Under the pieces are notes generated by a model. The model searched no databases. It was not told the origin of the DNA and was given only the letters and a program-made list of their open reading frames with translations. Made by a program: the position numbers and the translations under genes. From DATLWR01 sp035576205 (GTDB lineage: Bacteria > Pseudomonadota > Zetaproteobacteria > Mariprofundales > Mariprofundaceae): a stretch of DNA of 21,300 nucleotides. Positions 7,236 through 14,752 of this stretch are shown in pieces (position 1 is the stretch's first letter; each line of letters begins with the position of its first letter). Location: positions 1-21,300 of the forward strand of contig DATLWR010000121.1 of the NCBI GenBank assembly GCA_035576205.1, in the 5' to 3' direction.

Positions 7236-8021
7236 TTGAGAATCAAGGTATTGGGGTGCTACGGGGGGCAGCTGCTCGGGTTTCACCTGACATCGTTTCT
7301 CGTCAACGACTCCATCCTGCTCGATGCCGGCAGCCCGACCGAAGCATTGTCGCTGGAAGAGCAGCACGGTGTGCGCCACATCTTCCTGTCGCACACGCAC
7401 CTGGACCATATCAAGGATATCGCCTTCCTGGCCGATAACCGCTCGCTGAAACGGCTGGGCGGCGCCAGCATGAACCGCAGCATCACCATCCACAGCCTGC
7501 CAGAAAGCCTCGAGGTACTGCGCGAGCACTTCCTCAACAACAAGGTATGGCCGGACTTCACGCAAATCCCGACCGCCGAGGACGCCATCCTGCGCATGAG
7601 CGAGGTGCAACCCGAAGTGACCGTGGAAGTCGATGGCGTTCGCATCACCCCCATCCCGGTCAACCATCCGGTGCCATGTACCGGCTTCCTGCTGGAGCAG
7701 AACGGCATGCAGTTCATCTATACGGCCGATACCGGCAGTACCGACCGCATCTGGGAGATCGCCAACCGGCAGCCGAACCTGAAGGGTATCATCGTCGACT
7801 GCTCGTTCCCGAACGAGTACAGCAAACTGGCCCAGGTCAGCGGCCACCTGACGCCGGAAGGGTTGATGCAGGAGCTTTCCAAGTTCAACGGCCTGGGCGA
7901 TGTGCCGATCTATCTCTACCACATGAAGCCCGAAAGTCTGAACATCATGACGGTACAGATCGAAAAACTGAACGTTCGCCACCTGCGCATGCTGACGCAG
8001 GTCGACGAACTGTTATTCTGA
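7236..8021 (+). CDS. Metallo-beta-lactamase-fold hydrolase, class II cyclic-nucleotide phosphodiesterase-like
   Basis: A 261-residue single-domain hydrolase. Metal-binding positions of the fold are visible: HTHLDH (53-58), H144 in NHP, D165 in TADTG, H204 in SGHLTPEG and H229 in YHMKP. HxHLDH followed by a hydrophobic stretch resembles the signature of class II 3',5'-cyclic-nucleotide phosphodiesterases (yeast Pde1 / Vibrio CpdP group), so hydrolysis of cAMP or cGMP is a reasonable guess. RNase Z-like or other phosphodiesterase activity cannot be excluded. It lacks a signal peptide and is probably cytoplasmic. It starts with TTG after a strong ribosome binding site, 39 bases after trpA and 24 before accD, so it is likely cotranscribed with both. 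Its position inside a trp-accD run is unusual. Confidence 0.85.
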   Translation: MRIKVLGCYGGQLLGFHLTSFLVNDSILLDAGSPTEALSLEEQHGVRHIFLSHTHLDHIKDIAFLADNRSLKRLGGASMNRSITIHSLPESLEVLREHFLNNKVWPDFTQIPTAEDAILRMSEVQPEVTVEVDGVRITPIPVNHPVPCTGFLLEQNGMQFIYTADTGSTDRIWEIANRQPNLKGIIVDCSFPNEYSKLAQVSGHLTPEGLMQELSKFNGLGDVPIYLYHMKPESLNIMTVQIEKLNVRHLRMLTQVDELLF

Positions 8022-8045
8022 AACGAGGCAAATAGAAGAACCCTT

Positions 8046-8918
8046 ATGAGCTGGATTACACGTCTGATCGAAACCCCGAAGAACGTCCTTCGCGCGAAGG
8101 ACTCGGGCACCCCGGAAGGCATCTGGATCAAATGCCCGGGTTGTGGGGAGACGCTTTACAACAAGGAACTGGGCCGCAGCGACATGGTCTGCCCAAAATG
8201 CGCCCACCACCTGCGTATCCAGGCCAATGAACGCGCCGGCTTCCTGTTCGACCCGAACACCTGGGAAGAGCTCGACACCGGTATCCGCTCTGCCGATCCG
8301 CTCTCCTTCAAGGACAAGAAGCGCTATAAGGATCGACTGAAGGAAGCCGAAAAGAAGGCCGGCGCCAACGATGCCCTGCACAACTATCTGGGCGACATCC
8401 ACGGCCGCACCGTCTCCGTATCGATTTTCGAGTTCGATTACATGGGCGGCAGCATGGGCTCGGTGGTCGGCGAAAAGATCGTGCGCGGCATGGAGCGTGC
8501 GCTGGAGCGCAACTGCCCTTACCTGCTGGTCACAGCCTCGGGCGGCGCCCGCATGCAGGAGGGCATCCTTTCACTGATGCAGATGGCCAAGACCTCGGCT
8601 GTCGTCAACAAACTGCACGATGCCAGGCTGCCGTTTATCTGCCTGCTGACCGATCCGACCATGGGCGGCGTCTCGGCCTCGGTGGCCTGGCTGGGCGATA
8701 TCATCCTCGCCGAGCCGAATGCCCTGATCGGTTTCGCCGGCCCGCGCGTGATCCAGGAGACGGTGGGCGAAAAGCTACCCGAAGGCTTCCAGCGTTCGGA
8801 ATTCCTGCTCTCCCATGGCCTGATCGATGCTGTGGTCGACCGCCGCGAATTGCGCGACTACCTCAACACCTTGCTGCGCAGCCTCAGCTCCCGCCCCTAC
8901 CGCCAAGCCAGCCGCTAA
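8046..8918 (+). CDS. accD: Acetyl-CoA carboxylase carboxyltransferase subunit beta
   Basis: Beta half of the carboxyltransferase that moves CO2 from biotin carrier protein to acetyl-CoA, giving malonyl-CoA for fatty acid synthesis. The 290-residue product has the N-terminal four-cysteine zinc ribbon (C30, C33, C49, C52). A crotonase-type carboxyltransferase core follows, with the SGGARMQEG oxyanion region, TDPTMGGVSAS and IGFAGPRVI. The partner accA is not in the window. ATG 8046 is preceded by a purine-rich AGAAGAA. Three bases separate its stop from folC; the accD-folC pair is widely conserved in proteobacteria. Confidence 0.97.
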   Translation: MSWITRLIETPKNVLRAKDSGTPEGIWIKCPGCGETLYNKELGRSDMVCPKCAHHLRIQANERAGFLFDPNTWEELDTGIRSADPLSFKDKKRYKDRLKEAEKKAGANDALHNYLGDIHGRTVSVSIFEFDYMGGSMGSVVGEKIVRGMERALERNCPYLLVTASGGARMQEGILSLMQMAKTSAVVNKLHDARLPFICLLTDPTMGGVSASVAWLGDIILAEPNALIGFAGPRVIQETVGEKLPEGFQRSEFLLSHGLIDAVVDRRELRDYLNTLLRSLSSRPYRQASR

Positions 8919-8921
8919 TCC

Positions 8922-10073
8922 ATGTCGGACAAGCCGGCCGACATCGCGGCGTGGCTCGAGCAACTCGGCCAGCGCACGGCCGATCGTGACTACCGGCCTG
9001 GGCATGCGCGCATGCAGGCGCTGCTCGCCACACTGCCGGCATTCCGGCCGCGCCTTCGCGTAAGGGTTGCCGGTACCAACGGCAAGGGTTCCACATCCCA
9101 CATGCTGGCCGCGGCACTCAAGGCCGCCGGGCTGAAGGTCGGTCTCTACACCTCGCCGCACCTGCTCGCCTTCAACGAGCGCATCCGCATCAATTCCGTC
9201 CCGGTTCCGGATGCGCAAATCCTGGCGAGCATCGAAAAGCTGATGCCGGCAGCCCTGGCCACCGGTGCCTCCTACTTCGAGATGGCGACCGCCGCGGCAC
9301 TGGACATCTTCAGTAAGGCGCAGGTGGATGCCGAGATTCTCGAGGCCGGTGTGGGTGCGCGGCTCGATGCCACCACTGCAGTCCCGGCCGACATGGCGCT
9401 GATCACGCCGATCGGGCTCGACCATCAGGCCTGGCTCGGCGATTCCCTGGCGCAGATCGCCGGCGAAAAAGCCCATGTCATGAACGGCTGCCGCTGGTCG
9501 CTATCGGCCCCTCAACCGCCGGAAGTGGCCGAAGTATTGCAGCACGCCAATCCGGCGCTCCGCTTCATCACGCCTTCGCACTGGGACGATCTCGCCATGG
9601 CCGGCGCTCACCAGCAGCTCAACGCATCGCTCGCCAAGGCGGCGGCCGAAACGTTGTTGAACGAAGGCACAATCACCGGCAATCGCGAAACGTTGCACCG
9701 GGCGATTGCCGACACTCGCGTGGCTGGCAGATTGCAGCATCTGCGCTACCGTGAGGCCGACCTGTGGCTGGATGCGGCGCATAACCGCCATGCCGTCGAA
9801 GCTCTGCTGCCGACACTGAAGGGACTGAACCTCGACACGGTCATGGTCTTTACCCGCGAGGATCGCGACCTTCGGGAATGCATCCCGCTTTTCAGGCAGT
9901 GCGCCAAGCGTGTTGTCGGCGCGGATGAATCGGTCTTTGATGCCGGCTATCCGACAGTCACCGAGGCGCTAACCAGCGAGCTGGGGGGAAATCCTTCAGG
10001 CAACTACCTGATTCTTGGTTCGTTCCTGACCGTTGCCGAGGCTCTGCAGCTGATTCATTTTAGAGAGGCCTGA
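8922..10073 (+). CDS. folC: Folylpolyglutamate / dihydrofolate synthase, divergent and short
   Basis: Mur-ligase-family ATP enzyme that adds glutamate to dihydropteroate or folates. Visible features are P-loop GTNGKGST (51-58), TSPHL (78-82), FEMATAAAL (119-127), the metal-site glutamate E141, lysine K183 in the EKA motif (the residue normally carbamylated), AGRLQ (268-272), LDAAHN (283-288) and the C-terminal LGSFLTVAEAL. Several core motifs differ from the usual form: EAGVGARLDATT where family members have a GGRLDATN-type sequence, HNRH in place of HNPH, and no ADKD-like motif in the C-terminal domain. At 383 residues it is shorter than typical (about 420). It is the last gene of the plus-strand run and overlaps the 3' end of the convergent cyclase gene by 14 bases. 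Confidence 0.9.
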   Translation: MSDKPADIAAWLEQLGQRTADRDYRPGHARMQALLATLPAFRPRLRVRVAGTNGKGSTSHMLAAALKAAGLKVGLYTSPHLLAFNERIRINSVPVPDAQILASIEKLMPAALATGASYFEMATAAALDIFSKAQVDAEILEAGVGARLDATTAVPADMALITPIGLDHQAWLGDSLAQIAGEKAHVMNGCRWSLSAPQPPEVAEVLQHANPALRFITPSHWDDLAMAGAHQQLNASLAKAAAETLLNEGTITGNRETLHRAIADTRVAGRLQHLRYREADLWLDAAHNRHAVEALLPTLKGLNLDTVMVFTREDRDLRECIPLFRQCAKRVVGADESVFDAGYPTVTEALTSELGGNPSGNYLILGSFLTVAEALQLIHFREA

Positions 10074-11334
10074 CCGAAAAACTGAACAGCCCCCATATGG
10101 CACCGACGAGTCCGGCCAGCAAGGCATAAACATCGAGGTATTTGAAATAGTGCTTGTTCGTAATGGTTAGCCGCTCTTCAGCCACGCCGAACGAAGGAGG
10201 GATCGCTCGCGCAATCCATCCATATTCCTCGTAGCCGATCAGGATTTTATTCCACACTACTTTTTTGCCTTCGCGCACATCCGCCAGCAAGAAAAGATCA
10301 CCGTCATCAGCCTGATCAACCACTTTCGATTTGAGAGAAGGCTCCAGCCGGATGTTGGCATTGTCCTGCAGAACCTTCACGAACAGGTGCTTGGATTCGT
10401 GAAAGATCTCACGGCTGTTTCCGGTGTATTCGGCGGGCAACACCGTCAACGATACGAGCACGACGGCAAACGCAACGGCGTACCCGAAGCCAATCTTGAG
10501 GATACGGAAAGGTAGAATGGGCACCACCGTGAGATATTTCATCGAACGTATCAGTGCAACTGCAGCGATGATGAGCAGTCCGGTGACGACAGGGTGATTG
10601 ATCATCATTTTCTGCGGACTGAACGACATGAGATAGACGAACTCCTGATCGGCGAGCAGGTAGCGCAAGTAGTTGTGGATGAGGTAATAAAGCAGGCCGA
10701 CCACCGCGGCGATTTGAATGAGGATTTCCTCTCGTTGCTGCGCCAGCAGCGGCAGGATGGCATCGAAATCGATGCCTTCGATCTGGCTTGGCAGCGTTTC
10801 CCAGTTGCACTTGTAAACGGAGATTTCCTCAGTTTTTCCTTTCGGAATAAAACTGGTCTTGCGGGTTAATGCATACTGATCGGACTCGATCTTATCCTTG
10901 GTTGCTTTCGAGATGAGAATCTCATTCGCCGCCGTCTCTGCCTCCACGCGAGCGGCGATATTGACCGTATCACCGAAAACATCCGCTTTTTCAACGAGCG
11001 CTTTCCCCGTATGGATGCCGATTCTGATTTGCAGATGGAAATTCTCGTTTCTGGTTCGGTACTCGGCCAGCGCCTGCTGAATACCGATGGCAGCACAAAG
11101 GGCATTTTCAGGCGAATCGAAAGATGCCATGACGGCATCGCCGATGGTTTTGATGATCCTGCCCTTGAATTTCCTGATCACGGGAAAGGCAAGCCGGTTA
11201 TGCTGGTTCACCATCATCCGGCCTTGCAGGTCCCCTGCCACATCCCAATAGCGGGTCGAATCGACGATGTCGGTGAACATGATCGTGACAGGCTTGGCCG
11301 ATCTGCGAATGAATCTGTGCGTCAGGTGTTGCAT
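10060..11334 (-). CDS. Membrane-anchored class III adenylate cyclase with extracytoplasmic SH3b domain
   Basis: A 424-residue protein with an N-terminal class III nucleotidyl cyclase domain (about 15-175). Metal aspartates are D22 in FTDI and D66 in TIGDAV. The adenine-specifying pair K62 and D118 favours ATP over GTP. The transition-state residues N125 and R129 in NIAAR are present, so the domain should be active. Three hydrophobic segments follow (about 203-223, 247-264, 275-299), then a bacterial SH3 domain (about 318-378, ANIRLEPS core), then a fourth segment (about 400-418). With a cytoplasmic N-terminus, this topology puts SH3b in the periplasm, where such domains often bind peptidoglycan. 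The start ATG 11334 has AAAGGA upstream. Base composition is visibly less GC-rich than its neighbours, which may indicate transfer. Its ligand is unknown. Confidence 0.92.
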   Translation of the reverse strand: MQHLTHRFIRRSAKPVTIMFTDIVDSTRYWDVAGDLQGRMMVNQHNRLAFPVIRKFKGRIIKTIGDAVMASFDSPENALCAAIGIQQALAEYRTRNENFHLQIRIGIHTGKALVEKADVFGDTVNIAARVEAETAANEILISKATKDKIESDQYALTRKTSFIPKGKTEEISVYKCNWETLPSQIEGIDFDAILPLLAQQREEILIQIAAVVGLLYYLIHNYLRYLLADQEFVYLMSFSPQKMMINHPVVTGLLIIAAVALIRSMKYLTVVPILPFRILKIGFGYAVAFAVVLVSLTVLPAEYTGNSREIFHESKHLFVKVLQDNANIRLEPSLKSKVVDQADDGDLFLLADVREGKKVVWNKILIGYEEYGWIARAIPPSFGVAEERLTITNKHYFKYLDVYALLAGLVGAIWGLFSFSVRPL

Positions 11335-11450
11335 CTGTAGACCATCCTTTTCAACTATTCATCATGATTCAAGAGGTTGTGCCGGAGCGGAACCCTGAGG
11401 CCTCTTCAAAACGATTGATGTGACAAAGGCATTGTGTCGGCAGGCAACAA

Positions 11451-11482
11451 AAAGCCCCGGTCAGTAAGACTGCCGGGGCTTT
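11451..11482 (-). terminator. Intrinsic terminator after ilvI-ilvH
   Basis: A perfect 10-bp stem (AAAGCCCCGG paired with CCGGGGCTTT) is extended, past a one-base bulge, by CAGT/ACTG around an AAG loop. On the minus strand it is followed by a T-rich run (GGGGCTTTTTGTTG), so it terminates transcription coming from ilvH, 21 bases after its stop. It separates the ilv operon from the cyclase gene downstream on the same strand. Confidence 0.92.
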
Positions 11483-11503
11483 CAATTTCAGAGTGGGACA
11501 GCG

Positions 11504-12004
11504 TCAGCTGTCGACGACAAAGCCCTTGGCGCCGCGGCGCATGCCGACCGAACCGGTACGGGTGATCTCGATGATCCCGTACGGCTCCAGCGTCTTGAGG
11601 AAGTTATCCAGCTTCTCGGAAGTACCGGTCAGCTCGATGATGATATATTTGGCCTCAGCCTGATCGACAATCTTGGCACGAATATCCTCGGCCAGTTTCA
11701 CGACCTTGGCATGTGTCTTGGCGGTGGTCGCCACCTTGACCAGCAGCATCTCGCGCTCCAGATGCACCAGATGCGAGATATCCTCGACCTTGATGACCGG
11801 AATGAGCTTGTTTAGCTGCTTCTTGATCTGCTCGATGACGCGTTCGTCACCGCGGGTGACCAGCGTCATGCGACTGACCGTCTCGTCCATGGTCGGCGCC
11901 ACATTCAGGCTCTCGATGTTATAGCCGCGCGCCGAAAAGAGACCGGCGACACGCGTCAGCACGCCGAATTCGTTCTCGACCAGAATCGTGATCGTATGCC
12001 TCAT
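11504..12004 (-). CDS. ilvH: Acetolactate synthase small (regulatory) subunit
   Basis: Regulatory subunit that activates the catalytic subunit and confers valine feedback inhibition in branched-chain amino acid synthesis. The 166-residue product has the usual length, with an N-terminal ACT domain (ILVENEFGVLTRV, then GLFSARGYNIESLNVAPT) and the conserved C-terminal ALS small-subunit domain. N11 and G14 are both retained; the equivalent positions matter for valine sensitivity in E. coli small subunits, so feedback inhibition is expected. Its start overlaps the ilvI stop as ATGA (12001-12004). A terminator follows, and no ilvC is attached. Confidence 0.97.
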   Translation of the reverse strand: MRHTITILVENEFGVLTRVAGLFSARGYNIESLNVAPTMDETVSRMTLVTRGDERVIEQIKKQLNKLIPVIKVEDISHLVHLEREMLLVKVATTAKTHAKVVKLAEDIRAKIVDQAEAKYIIIELTGTSEKLDNFLKTLEPYGIIEITRTGSVGMRRGAKGFVVDS

Positions 12005-13701
12005 GACAGCACCATCTCGTTCAGCGCAGCACCCGCCGGAACCATCGGGAAGACGTTCTCTTCCTTGGAAACAGCCACATCGACGATGACAAAGCGGTCA
12101 TCGACACTCAACGCGCGATCGAGCGCCGCATCGAGCTCCTCGAGGCGGTCGACGCGGATGCCGATGCCACCATAGGCCTCGGCCAGCTTGACGAAGTCGG
12201 GCAGCGATTCGAAATAGGAGTGCGAATAACGCGATTCGTAGAACATCTCCTGCCACTGCCGGACCATGCCCATATAACCGTTGTTCAGAATGATGACGAC
12301 GACCGGCAGGTTGTATTGGAAGGCCATCGAGAATTCCTGCGAACACATCTGGATCGACGAATCGCCGGTAAACAGCACGACCTTTTCACCGGGATTGGCC
12401 ACCTGCGCACCAATGGCGGCTGGCAGACCGTAGCCCATCGTGCCGAGCCCTCCGGAGGTAAGCCAGCGGTTGGGTTTGTTGAAGCCGTAATGCTGGGCCG
12501 TCCACATCTGGTGCTGGCCGACGTCGGTGGAGACGATGGCGTTACCGTGCGTTTTTTCGTGGACCTTGCGAATGACGGTCTGCGGCTTGATCGGGCCATC
12601 GGCGGGCTGCACGAAGGAGAGCGACTCCTTCGCACGCCATTCAGCGATCTGCTCCCACCAGAGTTTGAGTGCCTCGGCATCGGGAGCCGCATCCTTGCGG
12701 GCGATCTCTTCCAGCAGCTGCTTCAGGACCACCGCGACATCACCGACGATCGGAAGGTGGGCGAAAACGTTCTTCGAGATCGACGACGGATCGACGTCGA
12801 TATGGATAACCTTCGCATCGGGAGCGAAGGCCTCCAGCTTGCCGGTCACACGATCGTCGAAGCGGGCGCCGATGGCGACCAGCAGATCGCAATGGGAGAC
12901 CGCCATGTTGGCCTCATAGGTGCCGTGCATGCCGAGCATGCCGAGGAAATGCTCGTCGTCATGCGGCATGCCGCCCAGACCCATCAGCGTGTTGGTGACC
13001 GGCGCATTGAGCGCATGTGAAAGCTCGCGCAGCAGTGGTGCAGCGCCGTGCGAACCGACGACACCGCCGCCGGTATAGAGGACGGGGCGCTTGGCCTCGA
13101 GCATGGCCTTGACGGCGCGCTTGATCTGGCCCGGATGACCGTGGGTCACCGGCTGATAGGAACGCATGTCGATCTTTTCCGGCCAGACGAATTCGCACTC
13201 GGCGATGGTGATATCCTTCGGGATATCGACCAGCACCGGGCCTGGACGACCGGTCGTGGCGATATGGAAAGCCTGGCGGATGATCAGTGCCAGATCCTCG
13301 ACCCGCTTGACCAGGAAGTTATGCTTGGTCGCCGAACGGGTGATGCCGACAACATCCGCCTCCTGGAAGGCATCGCCGCCGATCAGGTGCGAGGCGACCT
13401 GGCCGGAGAAGCAGACGGTCGGGATCGAATCGGCATAGGAGTCGGCCAGGCCCGTCACCGCATTGGTGGCACCCGGGCCGGAAGTTACCAGCGCCACGCC
13501 GCATTTGCCGGAGGTACGGGAATAACCGTTGGCGGCATGCAGGGCACCCTGCTCATGGCGAACGAGGTAGTGCTTGAAATGATCCTGCTTGAAAATGGCA
13601 TCGTAAATATGCAGGACCGCGCCACCCGGATAGCCGAAGATGGTATCGACGTTCTCGCGCTTGAGGCACTCAACGAAGATTTCAGCTCCGGTCATTTTCA
13701 T
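12001..13701 (-). CDS. ilvI: Acetolactate synthase large (catalytic) subunit
   Basis: Thiamine-diphosphate enzyme that makes acetolactate from two pyruvates, or acetohydroxybutyrate from pyruvate and 2-oxobutyrate. The 566-residue product has the normal length. The catalytic glutamate E50 in RHEQGA, the FAD-associated GARFDDRVTG segment (278-287) and the C-terminal ThDP domain are present. The ThDP motif reads GDSS (446-449) instead of the usual GDGS, with NN at 473-474. ATG 13701 has AGGAGTG about ten bases upstream; a second ATG two codons later is less well spaced. A weak promoter-like pair, TTGCCT and TAAGGT 17 bases apart, lies further upstream on this strand, but I do not rely on it. 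No leader peptide rich in Leu/Val/Ile codons was seen. Confidence 0.96.
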   Translation of the reverse strand: MKMTGAEIFVECLKRENVDTIFGYPGGAVLHIYDAIFKQDHFKHYLVRHEQGALHAANGYSRTSGKCGVALVTSGPGATNAVTGLADSYADSIPTVCFSGQVASHLIGGDAFQEADVVGITRSATKHNFLVKRVEDLALIIRQAFHIATTGRPGPVLVDIPKDITIAECEFVWPEKIDMRSYQPVTHGHPGQIKRAVKAMLEAKRPVLYTGGGVVGSHGAAPLLRELSHALNAPVTNTLMGLGGMPHDDEHFLGMLGMHGTYEANMAVSHCDLLVAIGARFDDRVTGKLEAFAPDAKVIHIDVDPSSISKNVFAHLPIVGDVAVVLKQLLEEIARKDAAPDAEALKLWWEQIAEWRAKESLSFVQPADGPIKPQTVIRKVHEKTHGNAIVSTDVGQHQMWTAQHYGFNKPNRWLTSGGLGTMGYGLPAAIGAQVANPGEKVVLFTGDSSIQMCSQEFSMAFQYNLPVVVIILNNGYMGMVRQWQEMFYESRYSHSYFESLPDFVKLAEAYGGIGIRVDRLEELDAALDRALSVDDRFVIVDVAVSKEENVFPMVPAGAALNEMVLS

Positions 13702-13855
13702 GGTTGGACAACACTCCTGTCAAAATGGGACTGCGGACCTTAGAACCATGCCGACCGAAAGGCAAGCAATCACAAGGCATTCGGGCCTATCCGGCACAAC
13801 GCCGAGGGTCATTTTGCCGCTTGACCGCCTGGAGCGGGACATCGAATTTACGCCG

Positions 13856-14752
13856 ATGTCCGACTTTCATAGTACTGCGCCGACGCCTTCGTACATCACG
13901 CTCCCAAAGCTGGAGACGCCCTTGCCATCGTTGCTCGACTTCCTCGACCGGCGCTTTCCGAACGTCGGCCGCGATATCTGGCAGGAGCGGCTGCGGAACG
14001 GAAAAATCAGCGATGAACGCGGCCATATCGTCGATGAACGCACACTCTACCGGATCAACGCCCGGCTGCGCTATTTCCGAGAAATCCGCCACGAGCCGAA
14101 GATTCCGTTCGAGGAGCGGATACTGTATCAGGACGATGCGATTCTGGTCGCCGACAAGCCGCACTTCCTGCCGGTGACGCCCTCCGGCAACTACGTCAAC
14201 GAATGCCTGCTGCATCGGCTGCGACTCCGGACAGGCAACCCCGATCTCGTGCCGGTTCACCGACTGGACCGCGAGACGGCCGGGCTGGTGCTGTTCACGG
14301 TGCAGAAGGATGCCCGCCATCCCTATTTCGATCTGTTCCGCCATGGGAACATTCATAAGCAATACGAAGCCATCGCCACCCCGCCTGCCGACCCGGCACA
14401 GCACGAATGGCTGATCGAAAGCCGTATCGAGCGCGGCGAACCATGGCTGCGCTTCGCCAATGTGCCCGGTGAAATCAATGCCCGATCCACAGTCAGGCTG
14501 ATCGAGAAACGCGGCGACCTCGTCAAATTCGAACTGGAACCACTGACCGGCAAGACCCATCAGCTACGACTGCATCTCGGCCTGCTCGGTTCACACATTC
14601 TCAACGACTGTTTCTATCCCGATTTCATTCCACCCTCGGAGCGGCCGGACTTTTCCAATCCGCTGCAACTGCTGGCCAAGCGGCTGTCGTTCCGAGACCC
14701 GTTGTCGGGACGCGAGATGTACTTCGAATCGGATTACCGGCTGATCTGGTAA
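13856..14752 (+). CDS. RluA-family RNA pseudouridine synthase
   Basis: Enzyme that isomerises uridine to pseudouridine in rRNA or tRNA; the target site cannot be told from sequence. The 298-residue product has an N-terminal region (about 20-80), then the catalytic domain with DKPHFLPVTPSG (100-111) and the active-site aspartate D138 in HRLDRETAG. LTGKTHQLRLHL lies towards the C-terminus. The start is uncertain. ATG 13856 gives a product starting just before the domain but has no ribosome binding site. An in-frame TTG at 13814 has GAGGG five bases upstream and would add 14 residues. Further in-frame codons upstream run into the divergent ilvI gene and are unlikely to be used. The last 19 bases overlap the 3' end of rimI on the other strand. 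Confidence 0.92.
   Translation: MSDFHSTAPTPSYITLPKLETPLPSLLDFLDRRFPNVGRDIWQERLRNGKISDERGHIVDERTLYRINARLRYFREIRHEPKIPFEERILYQDDAILVADKPHFLPVTPSGNYVNECLLHRLRLRTGNPDLVPVHRLDRETAGLVLFTVQKDARHPYFDLFRHGNIHKQYEAIATPPADPAQHEWLIESRIERGEPWLRFANVPGEINARSTVRLIEKRGDLVKFELEPLTGKTHQLRLHLGLLGSHILNDCFYPDFIPPSERPDFSNPLQLLAKRLSFRDPLSGREMYFESDYRLIW

Noticed and set aside
11383..11407. Palindromic GAGGCCTC and the nearby AAGAGG...CCTCTT inverted repeat upstream of the cyclase gene
   Set aside because: Stems are short with a long loop and match no regulator site I know. It could be an operator, but nothing supports it.
13640..13855. An extended N-terminus for the pseudouridine synthase starting at ATG 13640
   Set aside because: It would start inside the divergent ilvI gene and add 72 residues of no recognisable character. 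The family domain begins close to ATG 13856.
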